Positions 1-7,232 of a stretch of DNA of 22,528 bases are shown here, one piece after another; position 1 is the first letter of the stretch; each line of letters starts with the position of its first letter. The stretch is from assembly GCA_017412025.1 (NCBI GenBank), contig JAFQOY010000049.1, positions 1-22,528 on the forward strand, read 5' to 3'. This stretch comes from Clostridia bacterium (GTDB lineage: Bacteria; Bacillota_A; Clostridia; Christensenellales; Aristaeellaceae). The notes under the pieces are model-generated. The model saw only the letters and a program-made list of their open reading frames with translations, was not told the origin of the DNA and ran no database searches. The position numbers and the translations under genes are program-made.

Positions 1-165
1 AGCGGCTGCAAGCCGCTTCCTATATCATTTTCTGGCCGTACGCGCAGCGTACAAGAAAATGATGTTTTATCCGCTGCAAGTATGCGTTAGCAGACTTGCA
101 GCGACAGACCGTCAACAATACTTTGTTGACGGTCTGAGCGGCGCAGCTTTTCCATGCTGCGCCGC
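1..165. repeat. Tandem array of five stem-loops
   Basis: Five inverted repeats follow each other with almost no space between them. Arms are 1-7/11-17 (7 bp, loop GCA); 24-33/54-63 (10 bp, with an inner 6-bp stem 38-43/47-52, also with loop GCA); 72-81/94-103 (10 bp, inner TGC/GCA); 105-118/123-136 (14 bp, loop TACT); and 138-147/156-165 (10 bp). All arms match perfectly. None is followed by a clear T-run on either strand, so they are not typical intrinsic terminators, although the last could act as a 3' end for the minus-strand gene stopping at 192. No gene is seen in 1-191. The first hairpin may continue beyond the window edge. Confidence 0.75.
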
Positions 166-191
166 CTTCTGTTTACTTATCCTGTTATCTC

Positions 192-1445
192 TCAGTACGC
201 GACGTTGACTGTCGGCACATAACCGACGCCGCCGCTGACATAAATCATGCACACATCCGTATCATACTTGAGCATCATCACCTGCTCGCCGGAGAACACC
301 CCCGTCTTCATCGAGGTCAGACCGACGTCATTGTAGATCGCCACCTGCTTGGCGCGGCTGCCCGGCTCAAGCACGAGCGTCACATAATCGCCCGACTGCG
401 GCGTATCCGCCACCTCCACGATCGGCGCCGGCGTCACCAGCACAGGTCGCGGCGTATCCTCCTCTCTGGAATATCCCCAGAGCGGCATATGATTGTCAAG
501 CGCATTGTTCGCACCCTGATCATACGGCGGAATGTAGTTTCCGTCAAAGCTCAGATAGCGCGTCATCATGTAGCCGTGACGCGTGCCGACATACACCTCG
601 CACCATGTCGAGCCTCTGGACACGACCTTCACCCTTGTGCCGTTGCGGTACTGGCCGATCGAGCGCGCGCTCTGCGAGGGCTGCTCGCGCAGGTTCAGCA
701 CCTGCGTGCTGCGCGGATTGTTGACATAGGCGATGACCGAAGTTGTCGTGCCGGTATTGGATCCCGTCGTCGCTCCGCTTCCGGAGAGATACTGCGTGGA
801 CATATATCCGGTATAGCCGTTAGCGGAGATCTTGTACCAGTCATTTCCCCTGAGCAGCACGCTGACCACCGTGCCGGAGGCAAGCGTCGTGAGGCTGCCG
901 TATGACGAGCCCGGGCCGCTGCGCAGGTTCACCCTGCCGCCGTTGCGCGTGGTGACGGTCGACGTCGTCACGCCGGTGGAAATCAACGAATCATGCATAT
1001 AGCCGTATACCGGCTTTCCGTTTGCATAGACGTATACATAGTTCCACTCGTTTGAATTGTTCTGGATATACACAGGCGAACCGGAGGTCACACGCATCAC
1101 AACGCTGTAAGAAAGCGAAGGACCGCTGCGCAGGTTGACATATCCGCCGTTGGCATACCGGACCGTGCCCTGATTCTGCGCAGAACCCTCGTCAAGATAC
1201 GTCGCGCTCATGTAGCCGCGCTTACCGTCCATCGTATACACATACCACCAGTTGCCGGTTTTGCGGTCCAGCCTCACCCAGGAGCCTGTCCCATATTTCC
1301 CCAGGCTTGCGCTGTTTGCGTCAGCATACTGGCGCAGATTGAGCCGCCCGCCCCTGACCACGGCAAAATCGGCCGCAAGCGCAAGCGCCGGCAGCATCGC
1401 CATCACCGTCAGCAGAAACAGCCATCTGGCTATGTTTTTCCTCAT
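192..1445 (-). CDS. Secreted SH3b-repeat (SH3_3) protein
   Basis: Product of about 417 residues. An N-terminal signal peptide (RKNIARW, then a hydrophobic run ending ALALAA) exports it. Four bacterial SH3 repeats follow at about residues 27-84, 94-154, 163-220 and 237-298, each with the hallmark pattern VNLRSGP or NLR near its start and GYM..YL at its end. After a Pro-rich linker a degenerate fifth copy lies at about 355-417. SH3b domains commonly bind peptidoglycan peptides, so a wall-binding or envelope-sensing role is likely; no catalytic domain is visible. The start is uncertain: an upstream ATG at 1475 lacks a ribosome-binding site, while the ATG at 1445 follows GGTGAGGAAG and gives a compact signal peptide. 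It lies 80 bases after the UPF0291 gene and may be co-transcribed with it. Confidence 0.85.
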   Translation of the reverse strand: MRKNIARWLFLLTVMAMLPALALAADFAVVRGGRLNLRQYADANSASLGKYGTGSWVRLDRKTGNWWYVYTMDGKRGYMSATYLDEGSAQNQGTVRYANGGYVNLRSGPSLSYSVVMRVTSGSPVYIQNNSNEWNYVYVYANGKPVYGYMHDSLISTGVTTSTVTTRNGGRVNLRSGPGSSYGSLTTLASGTVVSVLLRGNDWYKISANGYTGYMSTQYLSGSGATTGSNTGTTTSVIAYVNNPRSTQVLNLREQPSQSARSIGQYRNGTRVKVVSRGSTWCEVYVGTRHGYMMTRYLSFDGNYIPPYDQGANNALDNHMPLWGYSREEDTPRPVLVTPAPIVEVADTPQSGDYVTLVLEPGSRAKQVAIYNDVGLTSMKTGVFSGEQVMMLKYDTDVCMIYVSGGVGYVPTVNVAY

Positions 1446-1525
1446 CTTCCTCACCAACCCTTTTTTCCTGTGCATATAAGACGAACCAGCTCTGCCAATT
1501 CATCCCGGCTTCAGGAAACTCTTTA

Positions 1526-1738
1526 TCAGTTTGTCTTAACCTTCTTCTCAAGCGGCTTATAGGTGCCGTCCGCCTGCTCCACGCGCACAGCCTGAAGGGT
1601 CGCCTCCATATTCGCGCGGAACTCGCGCAGATACTGCGCGCGCAGCGCCGCCTGCTCTTCAACCTCGGCAGGCGTCAGGCCGACGGTTTTCTTCTTGCGC
1701 GCCAGCTCGTTGATGCGTTCAATCTGTTCCTTTTCCAT
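1526..1738 (-). CDS. UPF0291 (DUF896, YnzC-like) small protein
   Basis: A 70-residue protein starting MEKEQIERINELARKKK, the typical opening of the UPF0291/DUF896 family, followed by a second helix (TPAEVEEQAALRAQYLREFR) and a short basic tail. Known members such as B. subtilis YnzC are short helical-hairpin proteins of unclear function found in Firmicutes, so only the family can be stated. An in-frame ATG exists at 1786, but the family start and a GGAAG about 10 bases upstream favour 1738. A good promoter (1778-1806) lies directly upstream. The SH3b gene is the next gene downstream on the same strand. Confidence 0.85.
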   Translation of the reverse strand: MEKEQIERINELARKKKTVGLTPAEVEEQAALRAQYLREFRANMEATLQAVRVEQADGTYKPLEKKVKTN

Positions 1739-1777
1739 CTGTTCAGCACTTCCATTTCTGCATATTGGTTCATATGT

Positions 1778-1806
1778 ATCATACATGGTTTTGCGTCAAT
1801 CGTCAA
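1778..1806 (-). promoter_or_regulatory. Sigma-A-type promoter for the UPF0291 gene
   Basis: Read on the minus strand: -35 TTGACG (1806-1801), a 17-base spacer, -10 TATGAT (1783-1778). It sits just behind the nagA terminator and about 40 bases before the UPF0291 start. A second TTGACG in the spacer is too close to the -10 to be used. Confidence 0.7.
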
Positions 1807-1811
1807 GACGC

Positions 1812-1840
1812 AGAAAAAGGACGGGACATGCGTCCCGTCC
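1812..1840 (-). terminator. Intrinsic terminator of nagA
   Basis: GGACGGGAC (1819-1827) pairs with GTCCCGTCC (1832-1840) around a 4-base loop. On the minus strand the 9-bp stem is followed directly by TTTTT. It begins 16 bases after the nagA stop codon. Confidence 0.85.
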
Positions 1841-1855
1841 GGAGTTCCGCGTCTA

Positions 1856-2968
1856 TCAGGCGACGACGCCGGTAAAGTTCCAGTCCTTGTCCATCAGCAC
1901 GAGCACGCCTGCGTCGCCCGGCTGAATGCGGCCAAAGCCCTTCGCGCCCACGGCGTCTGCCGGGGTGCTGGTGGCCATCGGGATGACCTTCTCCGGCGCA
2001 ATGCCTGCCAGCGTGATCATGTTCTTCACCGCCTCATGCATCAGCAGCGTGGAACCGGCCAGCACGCCGTTTTCAAGCCTGGCCGCGCCGTCCCGGACAT
2101 ACACCGCCTGTCCGCCCAGATCATACGTGCCGTCCGGCAGGCCTGCAGCCTCCATCGAGTCGGAAATCAGCGCCACGCCCTCCGGCCCCTTGCACAGGGC
2201 GGCGATGCGCAGGATGTCGGGATGCAGGTGGATACCGTCGGCAATCACCTGCACGACGATGCGGTCGTCCGCAAGGCCCGCGCCCGGAACGCCCGGCTCG
2301 CGGTGATGCAGCGGCGTCTGCGCGTTGAACAGGTGCGTGATCTGCGTCAGGCCCGCATCGGCCGCGGCATGGATATGCTCCGCCTGTGCGCTGGTATGCG
2401 CTGCGCAGGTGACCACGCCGCGCTTCTTCAGTTCGGCGATCAATTCAAGCGCGCCCTCCAGCTCCGGCGCAAGCGTCATCATGCGCACGCAGGTGAGATC
2501 GCCCACCATCTCGTCATACGCCTCGATGCTCGGCTGGCGCAGGCATTCGCCCAGCTGCGCGCCCTTATAGCGCAGCGCGAGGAACGGCGCCTCCATATGC
2601 GCGCCCAGCACGGCCGCGCCGCGCTTCTCAGGCCGATCGACAACCGCCTGAATGCCCTTGAGCGCCTGATGCGTCTCCTCCGTATAGGCGCTCATCGTCG
2701 TCGCCGCAAAGGCCGCCACGCCGGTCTCGATCAGTCCGGCGCTCATCCTGCGCACATCCGCCTCGCCGCGCATGCAGTCCGCTCCGCCGAAGGCATGAAT
2801 GTGGATATCGACAAAGCCGGGCAGCACATACTGGCCGGCGGCGTTGCGCACCTCTTCGCCCGCAGCAGCCTCAAGCGCGCCCACTTCGGTGATCTTTCCG
2901 CCTTCGAGGCGGACGTCCGCGGGCACAAACTGTCCATCTATGAACGCAATACCATTTTTAACCAGCAT
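1856..2968 (-). CDS. nagA: N-acetylglucosamine-6-phosphate deacetylase
   Basis: A 370-residue cytoplasmic amidohydrolase that removes the acetyl group from GlcNAc-6-phosphate, feeding amino-sugar catabolism and wall recycling. Visible motifs are the metal-site signature DIHIHAFGG (about residues 54-62), HMEAPFL with the metal-ligand Glu at about 126, CAAHTSA and THLFNA with metal-site His at about 191 and 212, and ISDSMEAAG with the catalytic Asp at about 270. Length fits the family. The usual HLEGPF loop reads HMEAPF here (Gly to Ala), a mild deviation. An ATG at 2977 touches the ribosome-binding site AAAGG; the ATG at 2968 is nine bases from it and is preferred. No nagB or PTS gene is adjacent; the gene has its own promoter and terminator and appears monocistronic. 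Confidence 0.92.
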   Translation of the reverse strand: MLVKNGIAFIDGQFVPADVRLEGGKITEVGALEAAAGEEVRNAAGQYVLPGFVDIHIHAFGGADCMRGEADVRRMSAGLIETGVAAFAATTMSAYTEETHQALKGIQAVVDRPEKRGAAVLGAHMEAPFLALRYKGAQLGECLRQPSIEAYDEMVGDLTCVRMMTLAPELEGALELIAELKKRGVVTCAAHTSAQAEHIHAAADAGLTQITHLFNAQTPLHHREPGVPGAGLADDRIVVQVIADGIHLHPDILRIAALCKGPEGVALISDSMEAAGLPDGTYDLGGQAVYVRDGAARLENGVLAGSTLLMHEAVKNMITLAGIAPEKVIPMATSTPADAVGAKGFGRIQPGDAGVLVLMDKDWNFTGVVA

Positions 2969-3015
2969 ATATGTCATCCTTTCTGTACAGGATTTATTTG
3001 TTTTCCTTCACCCGT

Positions 3016-3024
3016 ATTATAGCA
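3016..3024 (-). promoter_or_regulatory. Extended -10 promoter for nagA
   Basis: On the minus strand TGCTATAAT (3024-3016) is a full extended -10 element. No good -35 hexamer lies at the right distance, as often seen with extended -10 promoters. It is about 48 bases before the nagA start. Confidence 0.6.
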
Positions 3025-3085
3025 TAACCAGTCGTATCTGCATATATCCGCAGCGCATTTTGTTTGGTGATCTTGTCACAGTCCC

Positions 3086-4990
3086 TCATGCGCAGATGGA
3101 CATCTCCGCGCCGCGCGCCATCTGCTCCAGCTGAACGCCAAGCGACTGGGACAGGCTGGCCGTCAGCCGCGCGGCAAAGCCGCTGCGCGGATCGGCAAGC
3201 GCAGAGATGATCGAACGCTCGATCTCCGCGCGCTGCCTGTTCAGCCCGCGGAGCACCGCGCCGTCCGTCACCAGCTGGCGCAGGATCACGGGGATTTCCA
3301 TCTTCCGGACCGCCTTTTCCATGCTGTCCTTGCCGATGAGCGCCAGCAGCACGCCGACAGCCGCGCCGGCTGCCATGCCGACAGGGCCGCTGCCAATCAG
3401 CGCAAGACCGCCGCCGCCACACACGCTCGCGCCGACGACAGCCAGCACCACGCCCAGCAGACCGCTGACCACATCCATGCCCATCGCGTCAAGCAGCGAA
3501 AGCTTCACGCCGCCAAGATCAGATTCCAGCCGCGCGCCGCCCAAAGCCATCTTCTCCGGCGGCACGCCGCAGCGCATGCACAGGCTCGTCAGCTCTGCCT
3601 CCAGACGCCGCATCAGCGCGTCCGTCCAGATCTTCAGCTCGCCCTCAATGCGCTTTGCCGTTTTTTCGGAAGCAAACGCTTTTGGGATCGACGCTTCCAG
3701 CCTTGCCTCCATCTCCTCAATCGTCGCCGCGCCGCCGCGCCGCCACTGCCTCACCGCCGCAATCGCGCTCTCCCGCGTCGACTCAAACAGCGCCTGCGCC
3801 ACCGGCGCATACAGCTCATGCACGCTTTCCATCACCAGCGCGCTGAGCCTGTCGCCCCGGGCGATGGACGCCACCTCCCGTCTGAACACCCTGAGCATTT
3901 CGTCCACGCGTCCGGCATAGGCCAGACCGCGCGCAATCGAACACTCCGGCTCCGGGCACAGCACGATGAGCGCATCAGCAAACGCCGCCCTGCAGGCCTG
4001 CTGGAAAAACGCCATCCTCGACGCGCCGCCGGTCAGGATCAGCACCTGCGGCGGACATGTGTCCGACACCTTTCTGCCCGCCGCAAGCGCGTCTTTCAGG
4101 CACTGCACAAAGCTTCGCCCGCCAAGCAGCTGCGTCGGCGCATGGATGATCTCGTCAATCGCCTGCGCGTCAAGGGACAGATCCAGCATCAGCGTCTGAT
4201 CGTAGCAGACGACCAGATGCGTCTCAAGCGGCTGGCTTCTCCATTTTTCCTCGGTCAGGAAGTATTTTTCCTTCAGCCTTCTCGCTTCCAGCTCGCAGTA
4301 GCTCTTCCATGCCGGGCTCTCCTGCAGCACGCGGCGGATCGCCGGGCCGTCCGGAGACTGATCCAGCGCACGGCACAGGATCAGCTCGTCGAGCACGCCG
4401 CCGCCCAGATTGGTATCGCCAAAGAGAGAAAGCTCCTGCTGATGGCCGTCGACAATATACGCAAAGTCCGTCGTGGACGAACCGATATCCACAACCATCG
4501 CGCTGTGGCTCATCAGCTTCGGATCGATGCGCAGCCCGCGCGCATGGCGCGCATAGAGAAACGCCGCTCGCGGCTCCGGCACGACGCGCACATTCGGGAA
4601 TCCCGCCGATTCAAGCAGCATGGCGTACTGCTCCCGTCTGCCCTCGCCCCAGCCCGCCGGACAGCCCACGACCGTAGAGGAGACCTCCGCCATCAGCGCG
4701 GGCTCCTGGCGCGTCAATTCGTTCATCACGCCCTGCGCAAACAGGCGCACGTCCGCCGCCGCGCTCATGTCTGTCAGATAGCGGGACTTAAAGCGCACCT
4801 TGACGTCCTGCGCGCCGGACAGCACGCTCGCCTCCTCGCCCACGACGATGCGCCCATCCCTCATGCCCACGGCAGAGAGGATGCTCGTCCTGCCGCCAAT
4901 GGGCAGCACGCGCGGCTCGACGGTGGAATCGCTGTCAAGCAGCGTGACGGCGCTCTCGCCGTCGCCCAGATCAAAGCCCAGAACCTTCAC
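3086..4990 (-). CDS. Hsp70/actin-fold ATPase with C-terminal hydrophobic hairpin
   Basis: A 634-residue protein. The first about 360 residues carry the actin/Hsp70 ATPase signatures in order: phosphate 1 GFDLGDGES (5-13), connect 1 around VVGCPAGWGEGRR and VPEPRAAFLYA (107-147), phosphate 2 VVDIGSSTTDFAY (166-178), and the adenosine motif ILTGGASRM (318-326). The usual beta-sandwich substrate-binding domain and DnaK tail are not recognisable. Instead there is a long charged helical stretch (about 365-490), a glycine-rich hydrophobic segment (about 505-553) able to form a membrane hairpin, and a final amphipathic helical tail. The start is GTG at 4990, sharing four bases (GTGA) with the stop of the partner gene, so translation is probably coupled. 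The fold is secure; substrate and membrane attachment are inferred. Confidence 0.8.
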   Translation of the reverse strand: MKVLGFDLGDGESAVTLLDSDSTVEPRVLPIGGRTSILSAVGMRDGRIVVGEEASVLSGAQDVKVRFKSRYLTDMSAAADVRLFAQGVMNELTRQEPALMAEVSSTVVGCPAGWGEGRREQYAMLLESAGFPNVRVVPEPRAAFLYARHARGLRIDPKLMSHSAMVVDIGSSTTDFAYIVDGHQQELSLFGDTNLGGGVLDELILCRALDQSPDGPAIRRVLQESPAWKSYCELEARRLKEKYFLTEEKWRSQPLETHLVVCYDQTLMLDLSLDAQAIDEIIHAPTQLLGGRSFVQCLKDALAAGRKVSDTCPPQVLILTGGASRMAFFQQACRAAFADALIVLCPEPECSIARGLAYAGRVDEMLRVFRREVASIARGDRLSALVMESVHELYAPVAQALFESTRESAIAAVRQWRRGGAATIEEMEARLEASIPKAFASEKTAKRIEGELKIWTDALMRRLEAELTSLCMRCGVPPEKMALGGARLESDLGGVKLSLLDAMGMDVVSGLLGVVLAVVGASVCGGGGLALIGSGPVGMAAGAAVGVLLALIGKDSMEKAVRKMEIPVILRQLVTDGAVLRGLNRQRAEIERSIISALADPRSGFAARLTASLSQSLGVQLEQMARGAEMSICA

Positions 4991-5844
4991 GCACGCGCAC
5001 TCCCTTCCATCCTGCAGGCCGCTGCGCCGCGCCGCAGCAGCTGTCCGTCCTTCATCAGCGCAGGCCGGATCGTCCGCGCCTCGCCCAGCGTCGGCAGCAG
5101 ATCAAACAGCTGCGCATTCTGCCCGTCATAATGCACGATCTCAACGCCCAGCATGTGCAGATACTGCTGCGCCTGGGAAAGGCTCCGCATCGCCAGATCC
5201 TCCCTGCCGGAGGCCTTTGCCTCCATGAGCACCACCAGCAGATCGAGCATCGCGTCGTCCGCCGTGCCGCTCAGCCGCGCTGCGCCCGCGTCGCGCTCGA
5301 TCAGCATCAGGTCGCCGACGCAGATATCCGCCGCCTGGCAAAGCTCCGAGAGCAGGCGCACCATCGCGTCCGCGTCAATCTGCACGATTCCTCTCGCCCG
5401 CATGCCGGATTCCAGCGCAGGCCTGACTTTCTGCCTGCCGCCAAGCAGCACCAGCGCGCCGCCTGCCAGCTGCAGCAGCGCAAAGAGCATCTTGCCGTCG
5501 ATGCATTCGTGCACAGCCAGCGACGCAAGCGCAAACACACCTGCTGCCGTCATGATCTTCTGCGCTCTGCCCATGCCGCTCTGCGCCGTTTCGCAGTCCT
5601 GCATGAGCACGATTTCGCCCTTCGCGCCTGCCGCGCTCAGCAGCTGCGGCGCGCGGCGCGCCAGCGCCATCACGGCCTGCTGCCGCTGTCTGCCAAGCTC
5701 ATCCTGCTCGTCCTGCGCCAGCTCGCACGCCGTCTGCTCCAGCGACATCACGCAGGCGGTGATGGCCTCCTCGGTCGTACAGGCGGAAGCAAGCTGCTGC
5801 CTGAGCATCTCTTTCCTGTTGTCAAACGCGGTCACTGCGTTCAT
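4987..5844 (-). CDS. Membrane-hairpin protein with GrpE-like tail, partner of Hsp70-like ATPase
   Basis: A 285-residue protein of no family I can name with certainty. Residues 1-95 are helical and charged, two hydrophobic segments (about 96-112 and 118-135) form a likely membrane hairpin, and a helical region follows. The C-terminal stretch reads LGVEIVHYDG, LFDLLP, then TIRPALMKDG (about 232-267). That spacing of GVE, FD and IRPA recalls the beta-domain of GrpE, the nucleotide exchange factor of DnaK. It is the first gene of the pair and overlaps the ATPase gene by four bases, which supports a physical partnership. It has a consensus promoter at 5900-5928 and a leader stem-loop at 5860-5879. 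The GrpE relation is an inference from a short motif; a plain scaffold protein is the alternative. Confidence 0.65.
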   Translation of the reverse strand: MNAVTAFDNRKEMLRQQLASACTTEEAITACVMSLEQTACELAQDEQDELGRQRQQAVMALARRAPQLLSAAGAKGEIVLMQDCETAQSGMGRAQKIMTAAGVFALASLAVHECIDGKMLFALLQLAGGALVLLGGRQKVRPALESGMRARGIVQIDADAMVRLLSELCQAADICVGDLMLIERDAGAARLSGTADDAMLDLLVVLMEAKASGREDLAMRSLSQAQQYLHMLGVEIVHYDGQNAQLFDLLPTLGEARTIRPALMKDGQLLRRGAAACRMEGSARA

Positions 5845-5859
5845 CTATGCCTCTTTCCC

Positions 5860-5879
5860 CGCCGGGCTCTCTCCCGGCG
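5860..5879 (-). other. Leader stem-loop ahead of the ATPase-partner operon
   Basis: CGCCGGG (5860-5866) pairs perfectly with CCCGGCG (5873-5879) around a 6-base loop. In the minus-strand transcript this GC-rich hairpin lies about 14 bases from the predicted start site and just before the ribosome-binding region GGAAAGAGG. It could stabilise the 5' end; no ligand-binding class is recognised. Confidence 0.5.
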
Positions 5880-5899
5880 CGACGCTTTCTGATGTATTT

Positions 5900-5928
5900 A
5901 TTGTACCTTTTGGCCTGGTCTTTGTCAA
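5900..5928 (-). promoter_or_regulatory. Consensus promoter of the Hsp70-like operon
   Basis: On the minus strand: TTGACA (5928-5923), 17-base spacer, TACAAT (5905-5900). This is nearly perfect sigma-A consensus and implies strong expression unless repressed. Its -35 overlaps that of the divergent promoter within the palindrome GTCAATTGAC (5924-5933). Confidence 0.8.
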
Positions 5929-5951
5929 TTGACCGAGGATTGTGATATAAT
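5922..5951 (+). promoter_or_regulatory. Promoter of the RluA-family gene
   Basis: On the plus strand: TTGTCA (5922-5927), 18-base spacer, TATAAT (5946-5951), preceded by TGA to give an extended -10. A TTGACC at 5929 is too close to the -10. The ribosome-binding site GGAGGG is at 5972-5977. Confidence 0.75.
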
Positions 5952-5983
5952 ATGGCGACGTACGCAGAAACGGAGGGAAGAGC

Positions 5984-6880
5984 ATGCGGATCCTGACCCA
6001 TATTGTCATGCCCTGTGACGACGGGCGCGCTGTGCGCAGCGTCGTTCCGCGGCGCTTCCATCTGGGGCAGCATGCCTTCAGGCGGCTGAAGATGCTCGAC
6101 GCCATCCATGTCGGCGGCTGCGCCGTGCATGCCGATCACATCCTGCATACAGGCGATCTCATCGAGGTGTATCTGCCCAGCGACATGCCCGCCGCTAAGG
6201 AAACCGGCTCTTCCGCGGCCGATCATGCGCTTGCTCCGTCCTTCATCCGCTATCGCGACGAGGATCTCCTCGTCGTCTCCAAGGGCGCGCCGCTGCCCAC
6301 GCTGCCCGCCAGCCACATCGCCTCCGATACGCTGCGCGAGCAGCTCATCGCCATGCTCGGCGCCGATCCCGCGTCGTTTGTCTACCATCCGGTCAACAGG
6401 CTTGACAAGGGCACCAGCGGCCTTCTGTGCGTCGCGCGCCATGCGCATGCCCAGCATCTGCTGACCGCTCAGCTGCACACCGGCGGCTTTGTCCGCGAGT
6501 ATCTGGCCGTCACCGAAGGCGTTCCGCAGCATGAAACCGGGACCGTCGACGCGCCCATTGCGCGCCTTGGCACGGGCGCACGCCGTGCCGTGCGCGAAGG
6601 CGGCCAGCGCGCTGTGACGCATTACCGCGTCATGCGCGCCAGCGGTAGCCGTGCGCTGCTCCGCCTGCGGCTTGAGACCGGCAGAACCCATCAGATCCGC
6701 GTGCATCTTGCCCATATCGGCTGCCCGATTGCCGGCGATTATCTCTATGGCGCCGAGCTGCGCGAACTGCCCGGCCGCTTTGCGCTGCATTCAGCCTTTA
6801 TCCGCCTCTCCCAGCCAATCACAGGCGAGACCATCGAACTTGCCGAGCCGCTCCCTGCGCCGCTTGAGGCGCTTCTTTGA
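5984..6880 (+). CDS. RluA-family pseudouridine synthase
   Basis: A 298-residue cytoplasmic RNA-modifying enzyme. An S4-like RNA-binding segment (about residues 23-65, LGQHAFRRLKML..HVGGCAV) precedes the catalytic domain. The RluA signature HPVNRLDKGTSGLL is at about 135-148, with the catalytic Asp at about 141, and the conserved GRTHQIRVHLAHIGCPIAGDYLYG stretch lies near 228-252. Family members convert specific uridines of 23S rRNA or tRNA to pseudouridine; the target here cannot be read from sequence, so no RluA/C/D symbol is given. GGAGGG seven bases upstream of the ATG supports the start. The gene is divergent from the Hsp70-like operon and ends in a terminator-like stem shared with the next gene. 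Confidence 0.9.
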   Translation: MRILTHIVMPCDDGRAVRSVVPRRFHLGQHAFRRLKMLDAIHVGGCAVHADHILHTGDLIEVYLPSDMPAAKETGSSAADHALAPSFIRYRDEDLLVVSKGAPLPTLPASHIASDTLREQLIAMLGADPASFVYHPVNRLDKGTSGLLCVARHAHAQHLLTAQLHTGGFVREYLAVTEGVPQHETGTVDAPIARLGTGARRAVREGGQRAVTHYRVMRASGSRALLRLRLETGRTHQIRVHLAHIGCPIAGDYLYGAELRELPGRFALHSAFIRLSQPITGETIELAEPLPAPLEALL

Positions 6881-6893
6881 CGATCATAAGCAT

Positions 6894-6945
6894 AAAAATC
6901 CCTCCTTTCCGCCATCCATGAGATGAACGAAAAGGAGGGATTTTT
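6894..6945 (+). terminator. Terminator-like stem containing the next gene's ribosome-binding site
   Basis: AAAAATCCCTCCTTT (6894-6908) pairs over 15 perfect bases with AAAGGAGGGATTTTT (6931-6945), loop 22 bases. The A-tract, GC-containing core and T-tract have the form of a terminator after the RluA-family stop at 6880, and because the sequence is symmetric it could also work on the minus strand. The 3' arm contains AAAGGAGGG, the ribosome-binding site for the ATG at 6947. Confidence 0.75.
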
Positions 6946-6946
6946 G

Positions 6947-7219
6947 ATGAGCAGAACCAGACACCGTCAGCAGCAGCACACCGCACACCAGTGGAATCCG
7001 CCGCCGCTTTCCGGCGATGCGCCGGATATATTCAACCATCCGCAGAACGTCGTAAGCAGCAGCGAATGCACAGGGCTTGAAGTCCGCCCCGTGCTAAGCC
7101 AGAGCGAATGCGTCGACTATACGTCGATTTATCCGATCCATGATCAGAAGCCGCAGGGCAATATCGGCAAGGGCAACCCCAACAACGATCCAGCCGAAAT
7201 CGGTTTTCACCGGGGATAA
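6947..7219 (+). CDS. Small hypothetical protein, 90 residues
   Basis: I do not recognise the family. The protein starts MSRTRHRQQQH, is rich in Gln, Asn, His and Pro, and has no signal peptide or membrane segment. Two SEC motifs (SECTGLEVRP and SECVDYTSIYPIH) are followed by a polar tail, KGNPNNDPAEIGFHRG. The near-repeat of SEC with following Tyr residues suggests a short structured element. The start at 6947 is set by AAAGGAGGG with ideal spacing; an in-frame ATG at 6923 lies ahead of that site and is unlikely. No separate promoter is visible, so expression probably depends on read-through from the pseudouridine synthase gene. The gene converges on tex, with 13 bases between the two stop codons. 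Confidence 0.7.
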   Translation: MSRTRHRQQQHTAHQWNPPPLSGDAPDIFNHPQNVVSSSECTGLEVRPVLSQSECVDYTSIYPIHDQKPQGNIGKGNPNNDPAEIGFHRG

Positions 7220-7232
7220 AGCCGTCTTCGCT

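Noticed and set aside
5822..6790. A 322-codon minus-strand frame
   Set aside because: Antisense to the pseudouridine synthase, which has the complete RLD signature, and it would run through both mapped promoters.
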